This document shows, one piece after another, positions 51,970 through 64,000 of a stretch of 64,000 nucleotides of DNA. Position 1 is the stretch's first letter. Each line of letters begins with the position of its first letter. The notes under the pieces are model-generated. The model was not told the DNA's origin. It did not search any database and saw only the letters and a list, made by a program, of their open reading frames with translations. Source of the DNA: Cucumis sativus. Lineage: Eukaryota; Streptophyta; Magnoliopsida; Cucurbitales; Cucurbitaceae. A program made the translations under genes and the position numbers. Location: positions 30,894,272-30,958,271 of the forward strand of contig NC_026659.2 of assembly GCF_000004075.3 (NCBI RefSeq), given 5' to 3'.

Positions 51970-52618
51970 AGTCAAAATAAAAATAAATTATAGTTTAAAT
52001 TTCAAGAGAGAGTTTTCAGAAGCCATGGAGGAATAGGGTTAGGGTTTAGGTGTGAGGAAGAACATCTGAGGTTAAAAAGTTTTGGTTAAAATATTGTTTT
52101 ATTTCATGTGCTTTTGAGTCTGATCAATTATATCTTTAAAAAAAAAAAAAATCTATTGTAATAAACAAATGTAAATCAGTAGACGGACTAGAACATCTCA
52201 AATAGCTAGATGGATACTATCGAACTTAATTAGCACCTTGATTATCATATCCCCATCTTAATAGAGATTATATGAGTTTTAGTTCTCGTATAGTTAATTC
52301 CAAATAATAATTCAATTTATTCTATTATATACGTTCAATAAATCTTAAATTTAAAAGTATTTAAAATTTATTGTTTATTTAACCAATTTAAAGTTATGAT
52401 AATTTAATAAAAATATATAAAGTTAAGTGTATGTTTGAATTGACTTTCTAAATGTCTAAAAATCGTTTATAAATGGAAAAAAAGAAAAAATGTGTTTATG
52501 CACTCGGACGGTGAATCCAAATGCAATTCAAGACTTTACAATATTTTAATATACTCGAAGTGAAATTGAACAAACTCTAATGTACTGGATCGAATATTTA
52601 TTTCAGCCCAAAAATATT

Positions 52619-52655
52619 GTATATATATATATATATGTATGTATGTATATATATA
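52619..52655. repeat. Compound TA/TATG microsatellite
   Basis: (TA)n followed by GTAT units and more TA. Confidence 0.85.
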
Positions 52656-55557
52656 GTTTTGTAGCATTGCTGTTCATCTTCATCCTAAGCTTTTTAAGTT
52701 TTTCTTCTCTTTTTCCTGTTTTTCTGCTGAAGTTTTGTCCACTGGCCCCTCTCAAAATCTTCATTAGGCCCTCCCTATACTTTTTCTTTTACATCTATAC
52801 AAACTTGTAACTTTTTACTGTGATCTCTTGAAAAGTTTTAACTTGAGGTTAAATTCTTTCAAATAAAATAAAAATTGAGGTTATATTATACAGAAAAGTA
52901 CTTTTGAACAAATATATTATGTTTGTGAGAGCTTTCATTTTTCTCTAGTTTTAAACTTTAAATTTATTTCATAGCTAGCAACAGCCCTTCTTCGATATCA
53001 TCTTTTTTTTTCAACTTAACATTATTTAGCTTCTTCTTTTAATAATGGAGGTCATTTTGTTAGATGGCAATCTCCTTGACTGCATACTTGGGAGGTTTTG
53101 AATGGATGCTTTTGGATCATCTCGATCTTGAGATATCTCAAGATGTAAATTATGTTAAGACCATCTCATTTTGAGAGCGATGGCTTTATTTGTAATGAGC
53201 GTTACTATTGAAAGCATCGATGAGCCCACTCTAAATCTCACAAACTTTTAAAAGAAAAAACTTGTTCTTTAGTTAAGAATACATCATAAAACAATATTGT
53301 TCTCTTAAAACTTACTTTCTTTATAAACTTCCATTGGTTTGATTTTTTTCTTTCTTGCTTACAAAGATGGAAATGAGCTCTTTATATAGGATTCAAGATG
53401 ACTCAAAATAAATGTATACAACTGCCATCGCCCAGCAGGGTTGAATCTGACTTTCTAGCTGTTGTTATCTTCTTAGTAGTTTCTCTATGGACATATATAA
53501 CCGAAGTCTCTTTCTTCTGTAAAGGATCTGAGGCATTATCTTTCCCACAAGAACTAATTTAATGTCACATTTTTTCATATGCTGTGAAGTTGCCACAGTG
53601 TATTTTGTGCTGAACTTGTGGGTGTTGAAAGAGTAGAGTTTTTTTTCTTTTTTCACACATACCTTACCTGAATTAAGTGGTTTTCTTTCCTTGTGTCCCT
53701 TAGTTTGTTGTGTTGTTGCTTTCTAAAAAAGTTTAAAATATGTGGAGGTCACTCGTGGACATATATGCTTTGATTTACTTTATAAAAATGTTCGTATTTA
53801 GTTGCTAATGGCTTGATGTCACTAACTAAATGATGACAGTACTGCATTCTTCATCGTTTTTATGTATCCATTCTGTTTATCAATGTCATAGTAACTTAAA
53901 ATAGAGAAGAATCTCACACATTAATGTAATGCTTGCGAACTAATTGATACTTAGATGATCGAACCAGTAATATAGGTTAGAGAGAACTAGAGCAAGTATG
54001 GAGTATAGAATATGCTTTAGCAATACCTCAAATGTCGTGAGGACTCTCCCTCGATTATACAGAAATAGATTTTGTAACAGTTATTTGGTAATTAACTTCT
54101 CGAGTTATTAACCGTTATGAATTACCATATTTATTTCACAATGAGCTTTATGCAAAAACACAATGCTTAGGCATAATTTTTTTTCCTTCATATAGAGTCA
54201 ACCTCTTTCTACTCTCTATTGTCATGCTTATGAGTCGGCCTACATATACTTAGGCATTATGGTCGACCATGTATACGTTATTAGTTTCTATACTTGGAAA
54301 GAAAAAAAACTAATTATGTCTGACGACACTATGGATTGGTCTTTATACTTAGCCAAATAAAATATTTATTTTTTCAACCATGACAAATCTTTTAAACAAA
54401 TTACTAAAGAAGAGAGAAATAAAGAGGTGCATCAAGATATCTCAACTAGGTTGACATATTTTTAACATTGGCGTTTGAAGTGATACCTTCATATATAGAA
54501 GCAGTTTGATGTGTACAATGCTCTCTTTTTTTATTGAAGTACAAAGTTTGGTATCTAATAAGTTTTAAATCTTCAATATTTTTATAATTAGTCATTCACA
54601 TAGGTAGGTTGTGAATTTGGGTGTCAATTATAGTATTAAAACTCATTGTATCACTTTCATTCTTACTTTCAAGTTTTCCAAAATTTTATTTGTTTTCACC
54701 TAATTTAAACCAAAAGTAAATTTTCAGAACTAGTTTTTTTTAGTAATTTTGATTAATCGAGTTGAAATTTGATTGATACATTTTGAATGTAGGTAACAAA
54801 AGACAGAAATTCATAATGAATATAGTGTTTATAAAACTTAATAATATATTTCAAAAAATTCAAACGATCATCCCAAAACTTACAAATTTGTATCTGGTAA
54901 AGACTTAAATTTTTACCTAACGACGACCAAAGTTCAAATATTAATGGAAGTCATGAAAATTTAGAAATTAACTGGACACAAGAATTATTGAATATAAGTC
55001 AAAATTCCAAATTGATTCAAACTTCAATTTAACTTTTTATTTACTTTTGTCTCTTTCTCATGTTGGGTTTTACCTGTTGGTTCATGAACAATGATCTGTT
55101 TAAGCCTAAGTATATTACATGGCCCTATATAGTATATATCCTAATGACATCTAGAGGAATCCCACACCTTCATCTCAGGCCCTCCCTCTATTTCTTCTTT
55201 TTTTGTTTCTTAGGTAAATGTAATATATTGTTTGTTGCCTTTTAGTCTTTTACTTCGCATCTTTTGTTTGATTTTATATTCTTTTCAATTCAGAACTGTG
55301 ATGATTATGTGTTAATATAAGTTTTTTCTCAGAATGTTAAAATAAGTAAATAATTAGTTTAATTGTATTCTACTTAAAACCATTTTGCTATATTTTGTTG
55401 AAAATGTTCTCTTTCTATTTGTATATCAAGTAGATATAAGTTAGACTCATTTTGTTATACATGTCTATGCTTATCAAGTTCACCGTTAATAGTTTTTGGG
55501 ATGATATTTCTTTTAGAAATTAACGAAAATACTAAAGTATTTTTAAATTTTAGAGTA

Positions 55558-55655
55558 TGTTTAGAATATATTTACAAGTGTTTAGTTTAAGAAAGTTGGT
55601 CATTTTACTTGTCAACCATCAAAAACAGCTTTTGGAGTGTATTTTTAAGCCATTG
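55558..55655. repeat. Dispersed repeat, copy 2
   Basis: GAATATATTTACAAGTGTTT, then CATTTTACTTGTCAACCATC and GGAGTGTATTTTTAAG match, in the same order and orientation, the segment at 36415-36530. Confidence 0.45.
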
Positions 55656-56480
55656 CTATAAAATAAAATTAATAAAAATTAGTTATAAATTAGTTGACTC
55701 GTGTTTTTTCATTAAAAAAAATCATTAGATACAATATTGAAAGTTTAAAATTCTATAAGAAAAATGACATTAGCTCAACCGACGTCAATTGCAGTCGTAT
55801 GTATCCACAATGGTAGAAATCAAACCTCATATATTATATTTAATGAGAAATTTTAGATCAATCACAAATTATCTATAAAATTACAAATCATTAAATTTAT
55901 AACTAATTAAATATTGACATGTATTCCAAATTAAAATTAAAGACCAAGACTAACTAAGTTTTTATTAGATCTAAGTTAATTATTTTGATCCAATTAAATA
56001 CATTTAAAATTACGGATGAACAAAAAAAATCCAAATTTGAAAATTTTGCTTCTCCAATCGATAAACTCCCTAACTTTTAAAGGTTGAACATTTCAAATAT
56101 TCTTTCGAGACTTTCAACTTTCAACTTTAAGAACATAAACATTGTTTTCTCAAATCGAACTTACATATTCAAATGAAAGAGAATCGAATGATCAAGTACT
56201 AGAGATTAAACTACATCGCATTAAATCAAACATTCAATATAATTTTAAGAAACACGTTTATCCACAAACTTTACGTGAAGAACCTATAATCATCAAAATC
56301 ATTAATAATAATTGTGGGGGTCTAACAGAAGTAAGAAATATGCTACTATATTCTTAAGAAGATAAAGAAAGAAGGAAATAAAGCACCAGTATCTTGTGTG
56401 AAGTTGAAGTTCCATCTCCCACCACCGCATGGACAAAGAAAAAGAAAAGAAGAAGAAACAAGGTGCTACTAAACTGGTCT

Positions 56481-56486
56481 TTTATT
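56481..56486 (-). terminator. Candidate polyadenylation signal of the RCC1-family gene
   Basis: AATAAA on the minus strand about 170 nt downstream of the stop codon. Confidence 0.35.
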
Positions 56487-56653
56487 ACGTAGAATTGATG
56501 CATGGAAGTTTTTACTACACAGAATAGATAAAAACAATCAACAATGCACGATCCATTCTTTCCAGAGCTGCTAATCGAGGTTGTCGAATCCCATAATTAT
56601 TATAGAAAGAAAGATGGTCATCTGAAGAATCTAACCACCATTAATTATTTAGC

Positions 56654-59600
56654 TTAATCCTCAGATTTCCATTGTACCAGAGCTAATGTATGGCGGCCAC
56701 CGCAGGCAACAAGTTTGGCAATCCAATGGCCATTCTCAGTCCTCCCACGAGGAGGTGGGATGTCAATTGGAACTTCCTCTGGTTGACCAGTGGTTACCTT
56801 CCTTCCATATCCAAGCCTCCCATGGTCGCCTCGCCCAAACTGCAATTAAAATATAAAACAAGGAGGAAGAATATAACAAAGACTTGTCAATGAGCTTTCA
56901 GAATCAGAACAAGTTTAATGAGAAGATGCGGATTTCAAAATAGTTCTAAATCTAGAGTTAAGTGTAGTTTATCTAATATAAGTCAATGACTTTGGTTAAT
57001 AGTGATTTAAACACTGTTGTGATCCTTAAACTTTTCGAACTTTTTATTTGGCTACATTGCAGAAAATACTCCCAATTTACCCTTTTTTTCGAAAATATCC
57101 CTGTTCTTCCAAAGTTAAATATTAAATTGGACCTTCCACAAACATTTCGAAGATATTTTGGGAGTAGAATCCAAATGAATTTCATATTAAAATCGGGATA
57201 TGAAATGAGTGTGGTGGTGTTTGGGTCCCACCTTCTGTTCTAGGCTACCATCATATTGTTCCAAGGCTCAATTTTTATTCAACATTTTAATGGATTGTGT
57301 GTATTTTTAAACAAATGGAAAAGTTCAACGGAATTAAGCAAATAACCATAAATGGTTTCATCATATGACGATGTCTCAAATAAGGTTGATGAATAAGACT
57401 AACCGAAAACATGCGGCCGTCACTGGTTACTGCAACTGAATGTGTGCCTCCACATGATATCTGTACAAATGAATGAGATTGAGGCACATTCAAAAGATTT
57501 CTACTTCTGTCATATAATAACGGCATCTCCAACTCTAATCTCTAATTCACAGCATGATCCGTAAATTTAATTCAAGTGTTCACAATATTTGCTACTATCC
57601 TTTATCTTTCTTCTCTTGTTTTGAAGAAAGAAAGGAGGGAAAAAAGGAAAAAAAAATAAAAAGAAGCCAACGACGGTTAATTCCTTCTTGGTAGTCACTC
57701 TGCTGTCTAGGAGTGCAAGCCACAATTGAAACATAACATTGGATTGGACTATTATATAAAATGCTCCTTTTATTTATTTAATAAGAAACTTTTATCTATA
57801 TTCGTGAGTATCCAGGTCAGCTTGCACATACCTTGATCAATCTCATGAGACAACCCACCTGACTTACAAAATTTTGGTTTGAAGAAAATTTGTAGAATAT
57901 TAAATTCTAGATAAGTTGTATGTGGGTCACTGACCATCATAGATTAAACTCATTCCCTCGAAGTCTTTTATCAAACCTGTGTCCTTATTTTTTTATAAGA
58001 AACTATATTTTCGATAGGTGTATAAAAGAAACCAAACCGTTATCCTTTCAAATCAGAACTGAATCAGATTACCAAAGGGTTATTTTATGGAAGATCGAAT
58101 GTATAAAACCAAAGGAAAATGTTTCGTGTACCAAACTAAATATCATGTCACTAGAGCATTATATCTACACTTCCGTTATAACTACCTTATAAAATCTAAG
58201 TTCAACCAGCGTTTATGACACTTCTCAGATTTAGGCAGAAATGGTGGGGCAAAATCATAAAAATGGAATGATTTTTACCTGAACTATTTCCTCTCCAGAC
58301 AGCAGTTGAACCTTCTGAGGAACCATTTTGCTGCTCTTGTCATTGTCTCCAAACCCAAGCCTCCCATGTTCTCCTCGTCCCCATCCATAGACCTGCAATA
58401 GCGTCAGCTTACTCTTTCTACTCAAACATAGACAATGGAGGATGCATCATTCAATCTTGAACGAATCCGTAATTCATCAGTTTATCATACCTTACTTTTT
58501 GCTGTTTAAGTTTTCAACTATGACCAAGAACTTTTTGTCTTCCCAAATCTCAAGAAAAGATGGATTTGATAGATTATCAAGCAGATCTTTATTTAACAGA
58601 TAAGCACTTAAACACAACAAATGCAAGGACACATTATGTCATGTTTGTACTTCGTACTTTGTACTAGAATCAATGCCAGGCCAAAACCATTGAAATTCTT
58701 ATGGAATTGTGGAAGGTATTTCTTTGCAAATGTGCTAGCAAACACCAGTAATTATACAGCTCTAGTCTCTATGGAGATCGGCTTCTCTCAAATTATGTAT
58801 TTGTATAATGTAATACAATATATATTGGGGAGAGAGAGATAGAGTACTCACCTCTCCGTTATCTGTCAATGCAGTTGAATGCCATCCTCCAGCTGCAATG
58901 TCAACCTTTGGATAAAGATGTGGTAAAATAATTAACAAGGTAGCCATATCAGCTACTTGCATTTTAATGGCTAAACATAGGAAATACGTCTTTGAATCAA
59001 AAAAAAAAAAAAAAAAGATGGAACACAAACCAAAGTAAGACCAGAAAGCCCTTGGACAGGAATTGGCTGTGATCTTGGTTGTGTGTCACCAGTTCCAAGC
59101 TGTCCATATTCATTATTTCCCCATGCCCATAAAGTTCCATCTTCTTGGAGAGCTAAATTATGAAATGCCCCAACTGCAATAAGCCTCACCATATCGAGAC
59201 CTTGAACCCGTACAGGAACAGAAATTTGCGTGCTGCAAAACAATACACTCTTTAAATACTAGCATCACTCATACAATGAAAACAGACTAAGTACTAGAAA
59301 CAATTCTAGTTATTATGTGAATAACAACAATTACAAGAGTCATGACAAAAAAACAAAAACAAATGTCTACGACAGTGAAACAATGGTCATTGTAGTTTAA
59401 AATAAGCAAATCTAATTGACGAAAATATCTATATGGATGACTATGACAGCACAAAAATTACCATTATAGTTCAACATAACAAAATAGAAATGCTTTCGGA
59501 GATATTAAAATTTATGAGATCATACATATCTCCAGGTGGCCATGGTTGGCCCCATGTCCATACATGTCCTTCACGTGTAAGTACCACAGAGTGTGTACCT

Positions 59601-62600
59601 CCTGCAGCAACCTATGACAAAGAAAAAGGAGATTAAAAAAGGGCCATACCAGAACATACCAAACCTTTGGTCTGTGTATATTTACCTACTTGCATGTAAT
59701 TTCAGGAACAAATTGTGCCAAAGTAATCGATAATGTAATAAGATCAAGAATAATCTGGACCTCAGAAGCCTAGTAATCTAACAGGCAAGCTTCAAATCCA
59801 AATGACATTGAATCTAAGGACTTAAAATCCACATTAACCATGTGTTTAAGATGCTAAGTATTCTGCAGCTAAGCATGTATCCCATGAGTTTAGTCAAAGT
59901 ATTTATGAGCTACTCCCAAACAAGGTTATTTAAAAAAACATTTTATTTCCCTTCATCAATAATGGCTTTCTTGTGTACAAATGCAGGGCAGTCCCTTCAT
60001 TTATCAGCTATGGGGTCACTCTGATGAGCCCAAAAGCATTAGGGCAATTCAAATAATGCCAGGAAAATTGCTCCGGCAGTCAAGCTTGGTCTGCCTTTTC
60101 AATCTAGCAAATCTTGAGACACATAATCCAGCTCCACGCTTTGATCCAAAAGTGAACTCATTCAAGCAATTGTAGTCTGTGTCTGTAAATAGTATTATTA
60201 TGATTGTTGGTGATATATAATTAAATGAGCCTTCAACCACCAGCTTAAGCTTTGGAGTGAATTGGTAGTTGAATATGGTATCAAAGCAGGAGGTCCTGTG
60301 TTCAAGCCCTTGCATTGTCGTTTCCTTCCCAATTAAAATCAATTTTCACTTATTAGGCCTTTCAATATTTCAAGCTCATAAGTACACAAGTGAGGTAAAA
60401 TTGATTCCACTTGTAGGGCCTTTCAAATATTTCAAGCCCACAAGTGAGGGTAGTGTTGATGATATATAATTAAATTTGCCTTCAACCACCAGCTTAAGCT
60501 TTTGGGTAAATTGGTAGTTTAATAACGATGACAAGGTCCATCAAGAGCTAGAGTGTTCTCTCCCATCCTTCAAATAGTCTTTGTTAGAATTAGACTGGGC
60601 TTGGCAAATCCTTTCCTTTTTTATCATAGGTTGAGACCTATTTATCTTCCCTCTTGTATCTTTTGTCAAGATGAGAAATTAATAAAAAAGTCAATCGTTG
60701 TTTTTCTCCTGGTACTCGGGTTTCCAAACTCGGTGTCTACTTTACTTTACTGCTTTAAACAATCTTCTATACTTCTTCAACCAAGACATTCAAAAAACTA
60801 TTTCACAAAGTGTTAGCTTAAACTTTAAAGAGAAAACTGACCCCGCGGACTCAATAGTGAAATTTTTGGTACTAATTAGGCAAGCATCGACTGGACTGAA
60901 AGCCATCAATAACTTATTTTGTGAACCTATAGCATGGAAGAAGAGAAATAGATGGTTGGCATCTTCCTAACAATTTTTTACACATATAACACCAGTTAAG
61001 GGAAAGCTTTCAATAGAGATTTCTTGAAGAATTAGAACTTTTAGTATTAGTTCATTTTCATCCCAGTACCAAGGACCAAATAAAGACTATTTGAGGGCTG
61101 CGGGGATGGGGCTATTTTCATTCTCCAGAAAATCTTTGATAATCAAGAAAGAGGGGAACACTAACCACAAAGTGGACCAGCCAGAGAACAGAGATTCACG
61201 AGAGAACAGGCCGCCTTTTCCCATTTACGGCAATGTTCTTAATAACCTTTTTACCTTTTTTCCTTTTTTCTTTTGATAAGATAATCATGAAACTTATGCT
61301 AATCTTCTGGAGGACAGTAATGAATTAGTCTAGCCCATAACAGCAATTACTCTTCATTCTCAATATCATCATCACAATTGCTCATATTGGGATGTGTGGA
61401 TATCTTCAATTGGCATATGACTAGAAATTTTAATTCGAGAATCCGAGATAAGATTAAAAAGATTGTATTGCAAATAGCTATCACTCTTAAGAAATTTCAT
61501 CTGATAAATTATCAAACACAGCAAAAAAATGTGTTTTCTTGGTAATTGACCAAATGGTTAATTTCCAGGAATTCAGGTAGGCAAGCTTAATTGAAAGGGT
61601 AATAATAGTGCGATTGCAAGTACAAGCTGCATTGTCCAAGTAACTGCCTAATACACAAACGTGATCCAAAATAAATGCTTCCATACACCAGTGAAATTGT
61701 TTCTTACAAAAGGGAAAAAAATTCACAAAAATATTACCTGACGGACTATTAGCTTTGGAGCACATCGTTGAGGAATTGCTATATCTCTTCTCGGTGGCCT
61801 ACCAGTGTTATCTTTCTTCTCAGGTTCTTCACCACACTGACCATATTCATTACCACCTGCACCATACAAACTTTAAATACTTACTTGCCTAGCTTGATCT
61901 AAAATATAAGGTGCAAGAAAACTTTCCCCAATCAATTTCCGTTTCCAATTAACCCCCCTCTCATTTGCTTCAAGACCAAAAAGAAAAAGTTGACTAGGTA
62001 TAACATAATTCTGCTCTGTTGTTAATCTGTTACCCATACTGTGAGTCATGAAGCTAGTACAGAATACAAACAATGTTAAAACTCAATCCAAAGACGTAAT
62101 ATTTCTTCTCTCTCCCAGATGGTAAATGATAGTAAATAAAGACTAGCATTCTTTCAAAAAAAATTTGAAACTTGCACTCTGAGGCAAAGCCACAAGTTTT
62201 TAACCCTTAAGATTTGTCTTTCTAGGATTCACAAGAGATTTAACCCCTCTCTAATACATAAAAACTTCACTGATCTATGATTACATGCAAAGTTAAAATC
62301 TTTATGTAAATTGTAATCCCTTAAAATAGAATGATAATGTCAACTTCCATCTACTCTTCGATGAAATAAAGTTCACTAGTACATGTCATACCAATACAAA
62401 ATTGACCAGGGTAGTTTAGCCCATTATTATTTTATCGTTAAAGCTTTCAAAAACATATAAAAGAAATTAGCTAAAGGATTTTGTGGATCCTATGTTAGGG
62501 ACTGCGAATCTATGATTACAATATTGAAAATAACTTTTGGAATGTTTATTTAAGAAGAAAAAAATTGATCGGTACATGATTTTATCATTTTAGAACTTCT

Positions 62601-63301
62601 ATAAATACTTCCAATTCCTAAATAAGCTTTAAAAAGAAACTCAAGTACCCCATGCATAAGCTCGGCCTTGATCATCCACAGCCAGACAGTGCCATCCACC
62701 AATCGCTGCCTAAAAAACGGGACCACCATATGAAACTTCTAAACTTCTTTCTAGACCATTAATCAAGTATTAAACAGAAGTTCTTCAGCACAAAAATCAA
62801 AAACTACATGCAGAAGAACCACACTTGGATTGATTACCTGTACAATCTTAACATTAGAAAGAGCTTTCACTTGGCTCGGAACGTTCTCAGATTTGGTTCC
62901 TGCTGGATGACCAAGAGTTCCTCTCTGATTCCAACCCCATGTAAAGAGCTACAAATTCCCCAACAAATTTAAAACCAGAAAACGACCAGAAGTGAATTAA
63001 AACATAAGCTTAAAAGAGAGCAATTCGAATAAACCGTAACTGACCTTCCCATCTTCGGTTATGGCGAGAGAATTCCGACTACCAGCAACAACAGAACAAA
63101 CATTCTGAGACTCAAGGGCTTTAATGGCGCAAACCCATTCCCTTTCTTCGTTATTCCCCAACCCCAGTTGCCCATCTTCTCCAGAACCCCTGACAAATTC
63201 GTTCAATCAATTCAGTTGGTATCAATCATTAACAACTACAGCACAAGATTAGAGACAACCATGATTACGGACCAAGCAATGATGGCAGTACCGGCAGCCA
63301 T
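56654..63301 (-). CDS. RCC1-repeat (UVR8-family) protein, 11 exons
   Basis: The protein is a seven-bladed beta-propeller of RCC1 repeats. It closely follows Arabidopsis At5g16040/At3g02510 as I remember them; substrate or partner unknown. Exons on the minus strand: 63301-63273, 63189-63045, 62948-62838, 62709-62649, 61856-61738, 59611-59526, 59232-59031, 58905-58852, 58392-58279, 57460-57404 and 56839-56654. All are GT-AG and in phase, 1164 nt or 387 aa. Repeat signatures in order: MAAGTAIIAWGSGEDGQLGL, LFTWGWNQRGTLG, AYAWGGNEYGQCG, VWTWGQPWPPGDI, LWAWGNNEYGQLGTGD, YGWGRGEHGRLGFGD, FGRGDHGRLGYG, each followed by a GG(W/T)H(S/C) or related segment. It lacks the long N- and C-terminal extensions of UVR8, so it is probably not the UV-B receptor itself. 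An acidic loop present near the C-terminus of the Arabidopsis protein appears shortened here. Intron 5 (2.1 kb) carries a TRIM and other retroelement debris. Confidence 0.95.
59000..59016. repeat. Poly-A tract at the start of RCC1 intron 7
   Basis: About 17 A residues on the plus strand (poly-T in the transcript sense) within 30 bp of the exon 7 donor. Confidence 0.85.
60205..60524 (+). mobile_element. TRIM (miniature LTR retrotransposon) in RCC1-gene intron 5
   Basis: Direct terminal repeats of 71 bp at 60205-60275 and 60454-60524 begin TGTTG(G/A)TGATATATAA and differ at about 7 positions by hand. Immediately after the first is TGGTATCAAAGC (60276-60287), one base from the canonical initiator Met-tRNA primer site. 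The interior is about 178 bp and non-coding, and CAAGTGAGGGTAG just before the second repeat can serve as the polypurine tract. Flanks ATGAT (60200-60204) and ACGAT (60525-60529) look like a 5-bp target duplication with one change. Orientation is antisense to the host gene. Confidence 0.88.
60560..61080 (-). pseudogene. Possible decayed LINE fragment (zinc-binding RT end)
   Basis: On the minus strand, broken frames read a VICVKNC-like stretch followed by EDANHLFLFFHA. This recalls the CxxC...EDxxHLFxxC pattern of the zinc-binding domain after plant LINE reverse transcriptases. The match is short and interrupted by a stop, so this is a weak call. Confidence 0.25.
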
Positions 63302-64000
63302 TGAAAAGCAAAATACAGAGCCTGGAGCAGTGGGTGGCGTGCTAAATCAGGAATTTGAGCTAAACAAATCCAAGTATAATGATCTGCTTATGATCAAAAA
63401 ATGCTAATAAAATAAAAGATGAAAAACCTTTGCGAAAAAAGAGATAAAGATGAAAATGAAAAAAGCAAAAAGCAAAAAGGTGATTGAAAGTGAAAGGCAA
63501 TCAAAAGGAGAATGAGGAAAATGCTAAGTCAGATAATTAGGTCAGTTATATCATCTCCAACTTAAGAAAATGGCGGGAATTTTCATAAAATATTTAGGGT
63601 TCTTTAAGAGATCAAATTTCGAAGGATTGTGAATTATTATAGTCCTAAATAATTATAGTATTAGTTGGTAGAGTATATTATTTTAGTTTATAGGAAAATA
63701 TAAATACTATAACCAAAATAAATATATATATATATATATAAATGTAGTAAATTTAGATTTTCAAGTATGATTCGATTTGATTTAATATTTTAAATGATTG
63801 TAAAACTGAACGACTTCATTTAAAAAAATTAAATAAATATTCATAAAGGTTTTGTTTCTAATAATTGTTTAAACAAAATCTAAAATAAAAAAGAAAATGC
63901 TATAGAAATCGATACTTTGGTAGTTTGAGATTTAAACCGAACCATATATTCAATTTGGTTTTGATACAGGTTTCGTATGAGTTTTTTTTTTTTTTTTTTT
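63302..64000. promoter_or_regulatory. Upstream region of the RCC1-family gene
   Basis: The purine-rich segment just above the start codon (about 63400-63530 on the plus strand) is probably leader and proximal promoter. An AT microsatellite lies at 63722-63741, and a run of 19 T ends the window at 63982-64000. No gene seen. Confidence 0.4.

Larger units (their letters stand above)
45084..56653. other. 11.5 kb gene-poor region downstream of the TCP gene
   Basis: The first part may be the TCP 3'UTR and its intron (see findings). The remainder is AT-rich with long TA microsatellites and decayed dispersed repeats near 46.3, 48.45, 52.2, 54.45 and 55.6 kb. Short open frames here lack homology signatures or are antisense to repeats. 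No gene supported. Confidence 0.4.

Noticed and set aside
56690-56893. Plus-strand open frame over the last RCC1 exon
   Set aside because: It is a mirror of the conserved minus-strand RCC1 repeat; the plus-strand translation has no family match.
60049-60342. 97-residue minus-strand open frame
   Set aside because: It lies in an intron and is partly the antisense of the TRIM LTR (FTPKLKLVVE), not a gene.
56654-63301. Naming the RCC1-repeat gene UVR8
   Set aside because: It lacks the longer termini of UVR8 and tracks the At5g16040-type protein through every exon.

Overview
The window is plant nuclear DNA. Genes are widely spaced, split by GT-AG introns and embedded in very AT-rich sequence with microsatellites, MITE-like foldbacks and short LTR retrotransposon derivatives. 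A cucurbit (Cucumis or a close relative) is my best guess: the TCP gene at 43.8 kb carries a C-terminal motif that I recall as specific to the cucurbit tendril-identity factor TEN. The guess is an inference, not proven by the sequence.

Layout. 0.35-1.47 kb: decayed F-box gene. 2.2-4.9 kb (minus): proteasome maturation factor UMP1, 4 exons. 5.7-6.8 kb: decayed STP-type hexose transporter. 8.4-11.3 kb (minus): RNA polymerase II subunit RPB4, 6 exons. 13-14.1 kb: retroelement debris. 14.4-19.2 kb (plus): chloroplast DUF2854 membrane protein, 9 exons. 23.0-24.2 kb (minus): plant protein of unknown function, 4 exons. 28.3-30.2 kb (minus): allene oxide cyclase, 3 exons. 31.2 kb: RNase H-like retroelement relic. 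43.8-45.1 kb (plus): CYC/TB1-class TCP transcription factor, flanked by about 10 kb of gene-poor DNA on each side. 56.7-63.3 kb (minus): RCC1-repeat protein, 11 exons.

I rebuilt seven intact coding sequences by hand from splice signals and family conservation. In each the exon phases join and the total length is a multiple of three: UMP1 141 aa, RPB4 138 aa, DUF2854 294 aa, unknown protein 278 aa, AOC 247 aa, TCP 395 aa, RCC1 387 aa.

The genes do not form an operon or a shared pathway. Four are housekeeping or conserved genes (UMP1, RPB4, DUF2854, RCC1), one makes jasmonate (AOC) and one is a developmental regulator (TCP). I saw no viral genome, CRISPR array or novel multi-gene system. The most interesting items are the TEN-like TCP locus and its possible 3'UTR intron, two TRIM elements in introns (one ending 8 bp from a splice donor), a perfect 50-bp palindrome, and a G-box upstream of the jasmonate gene.
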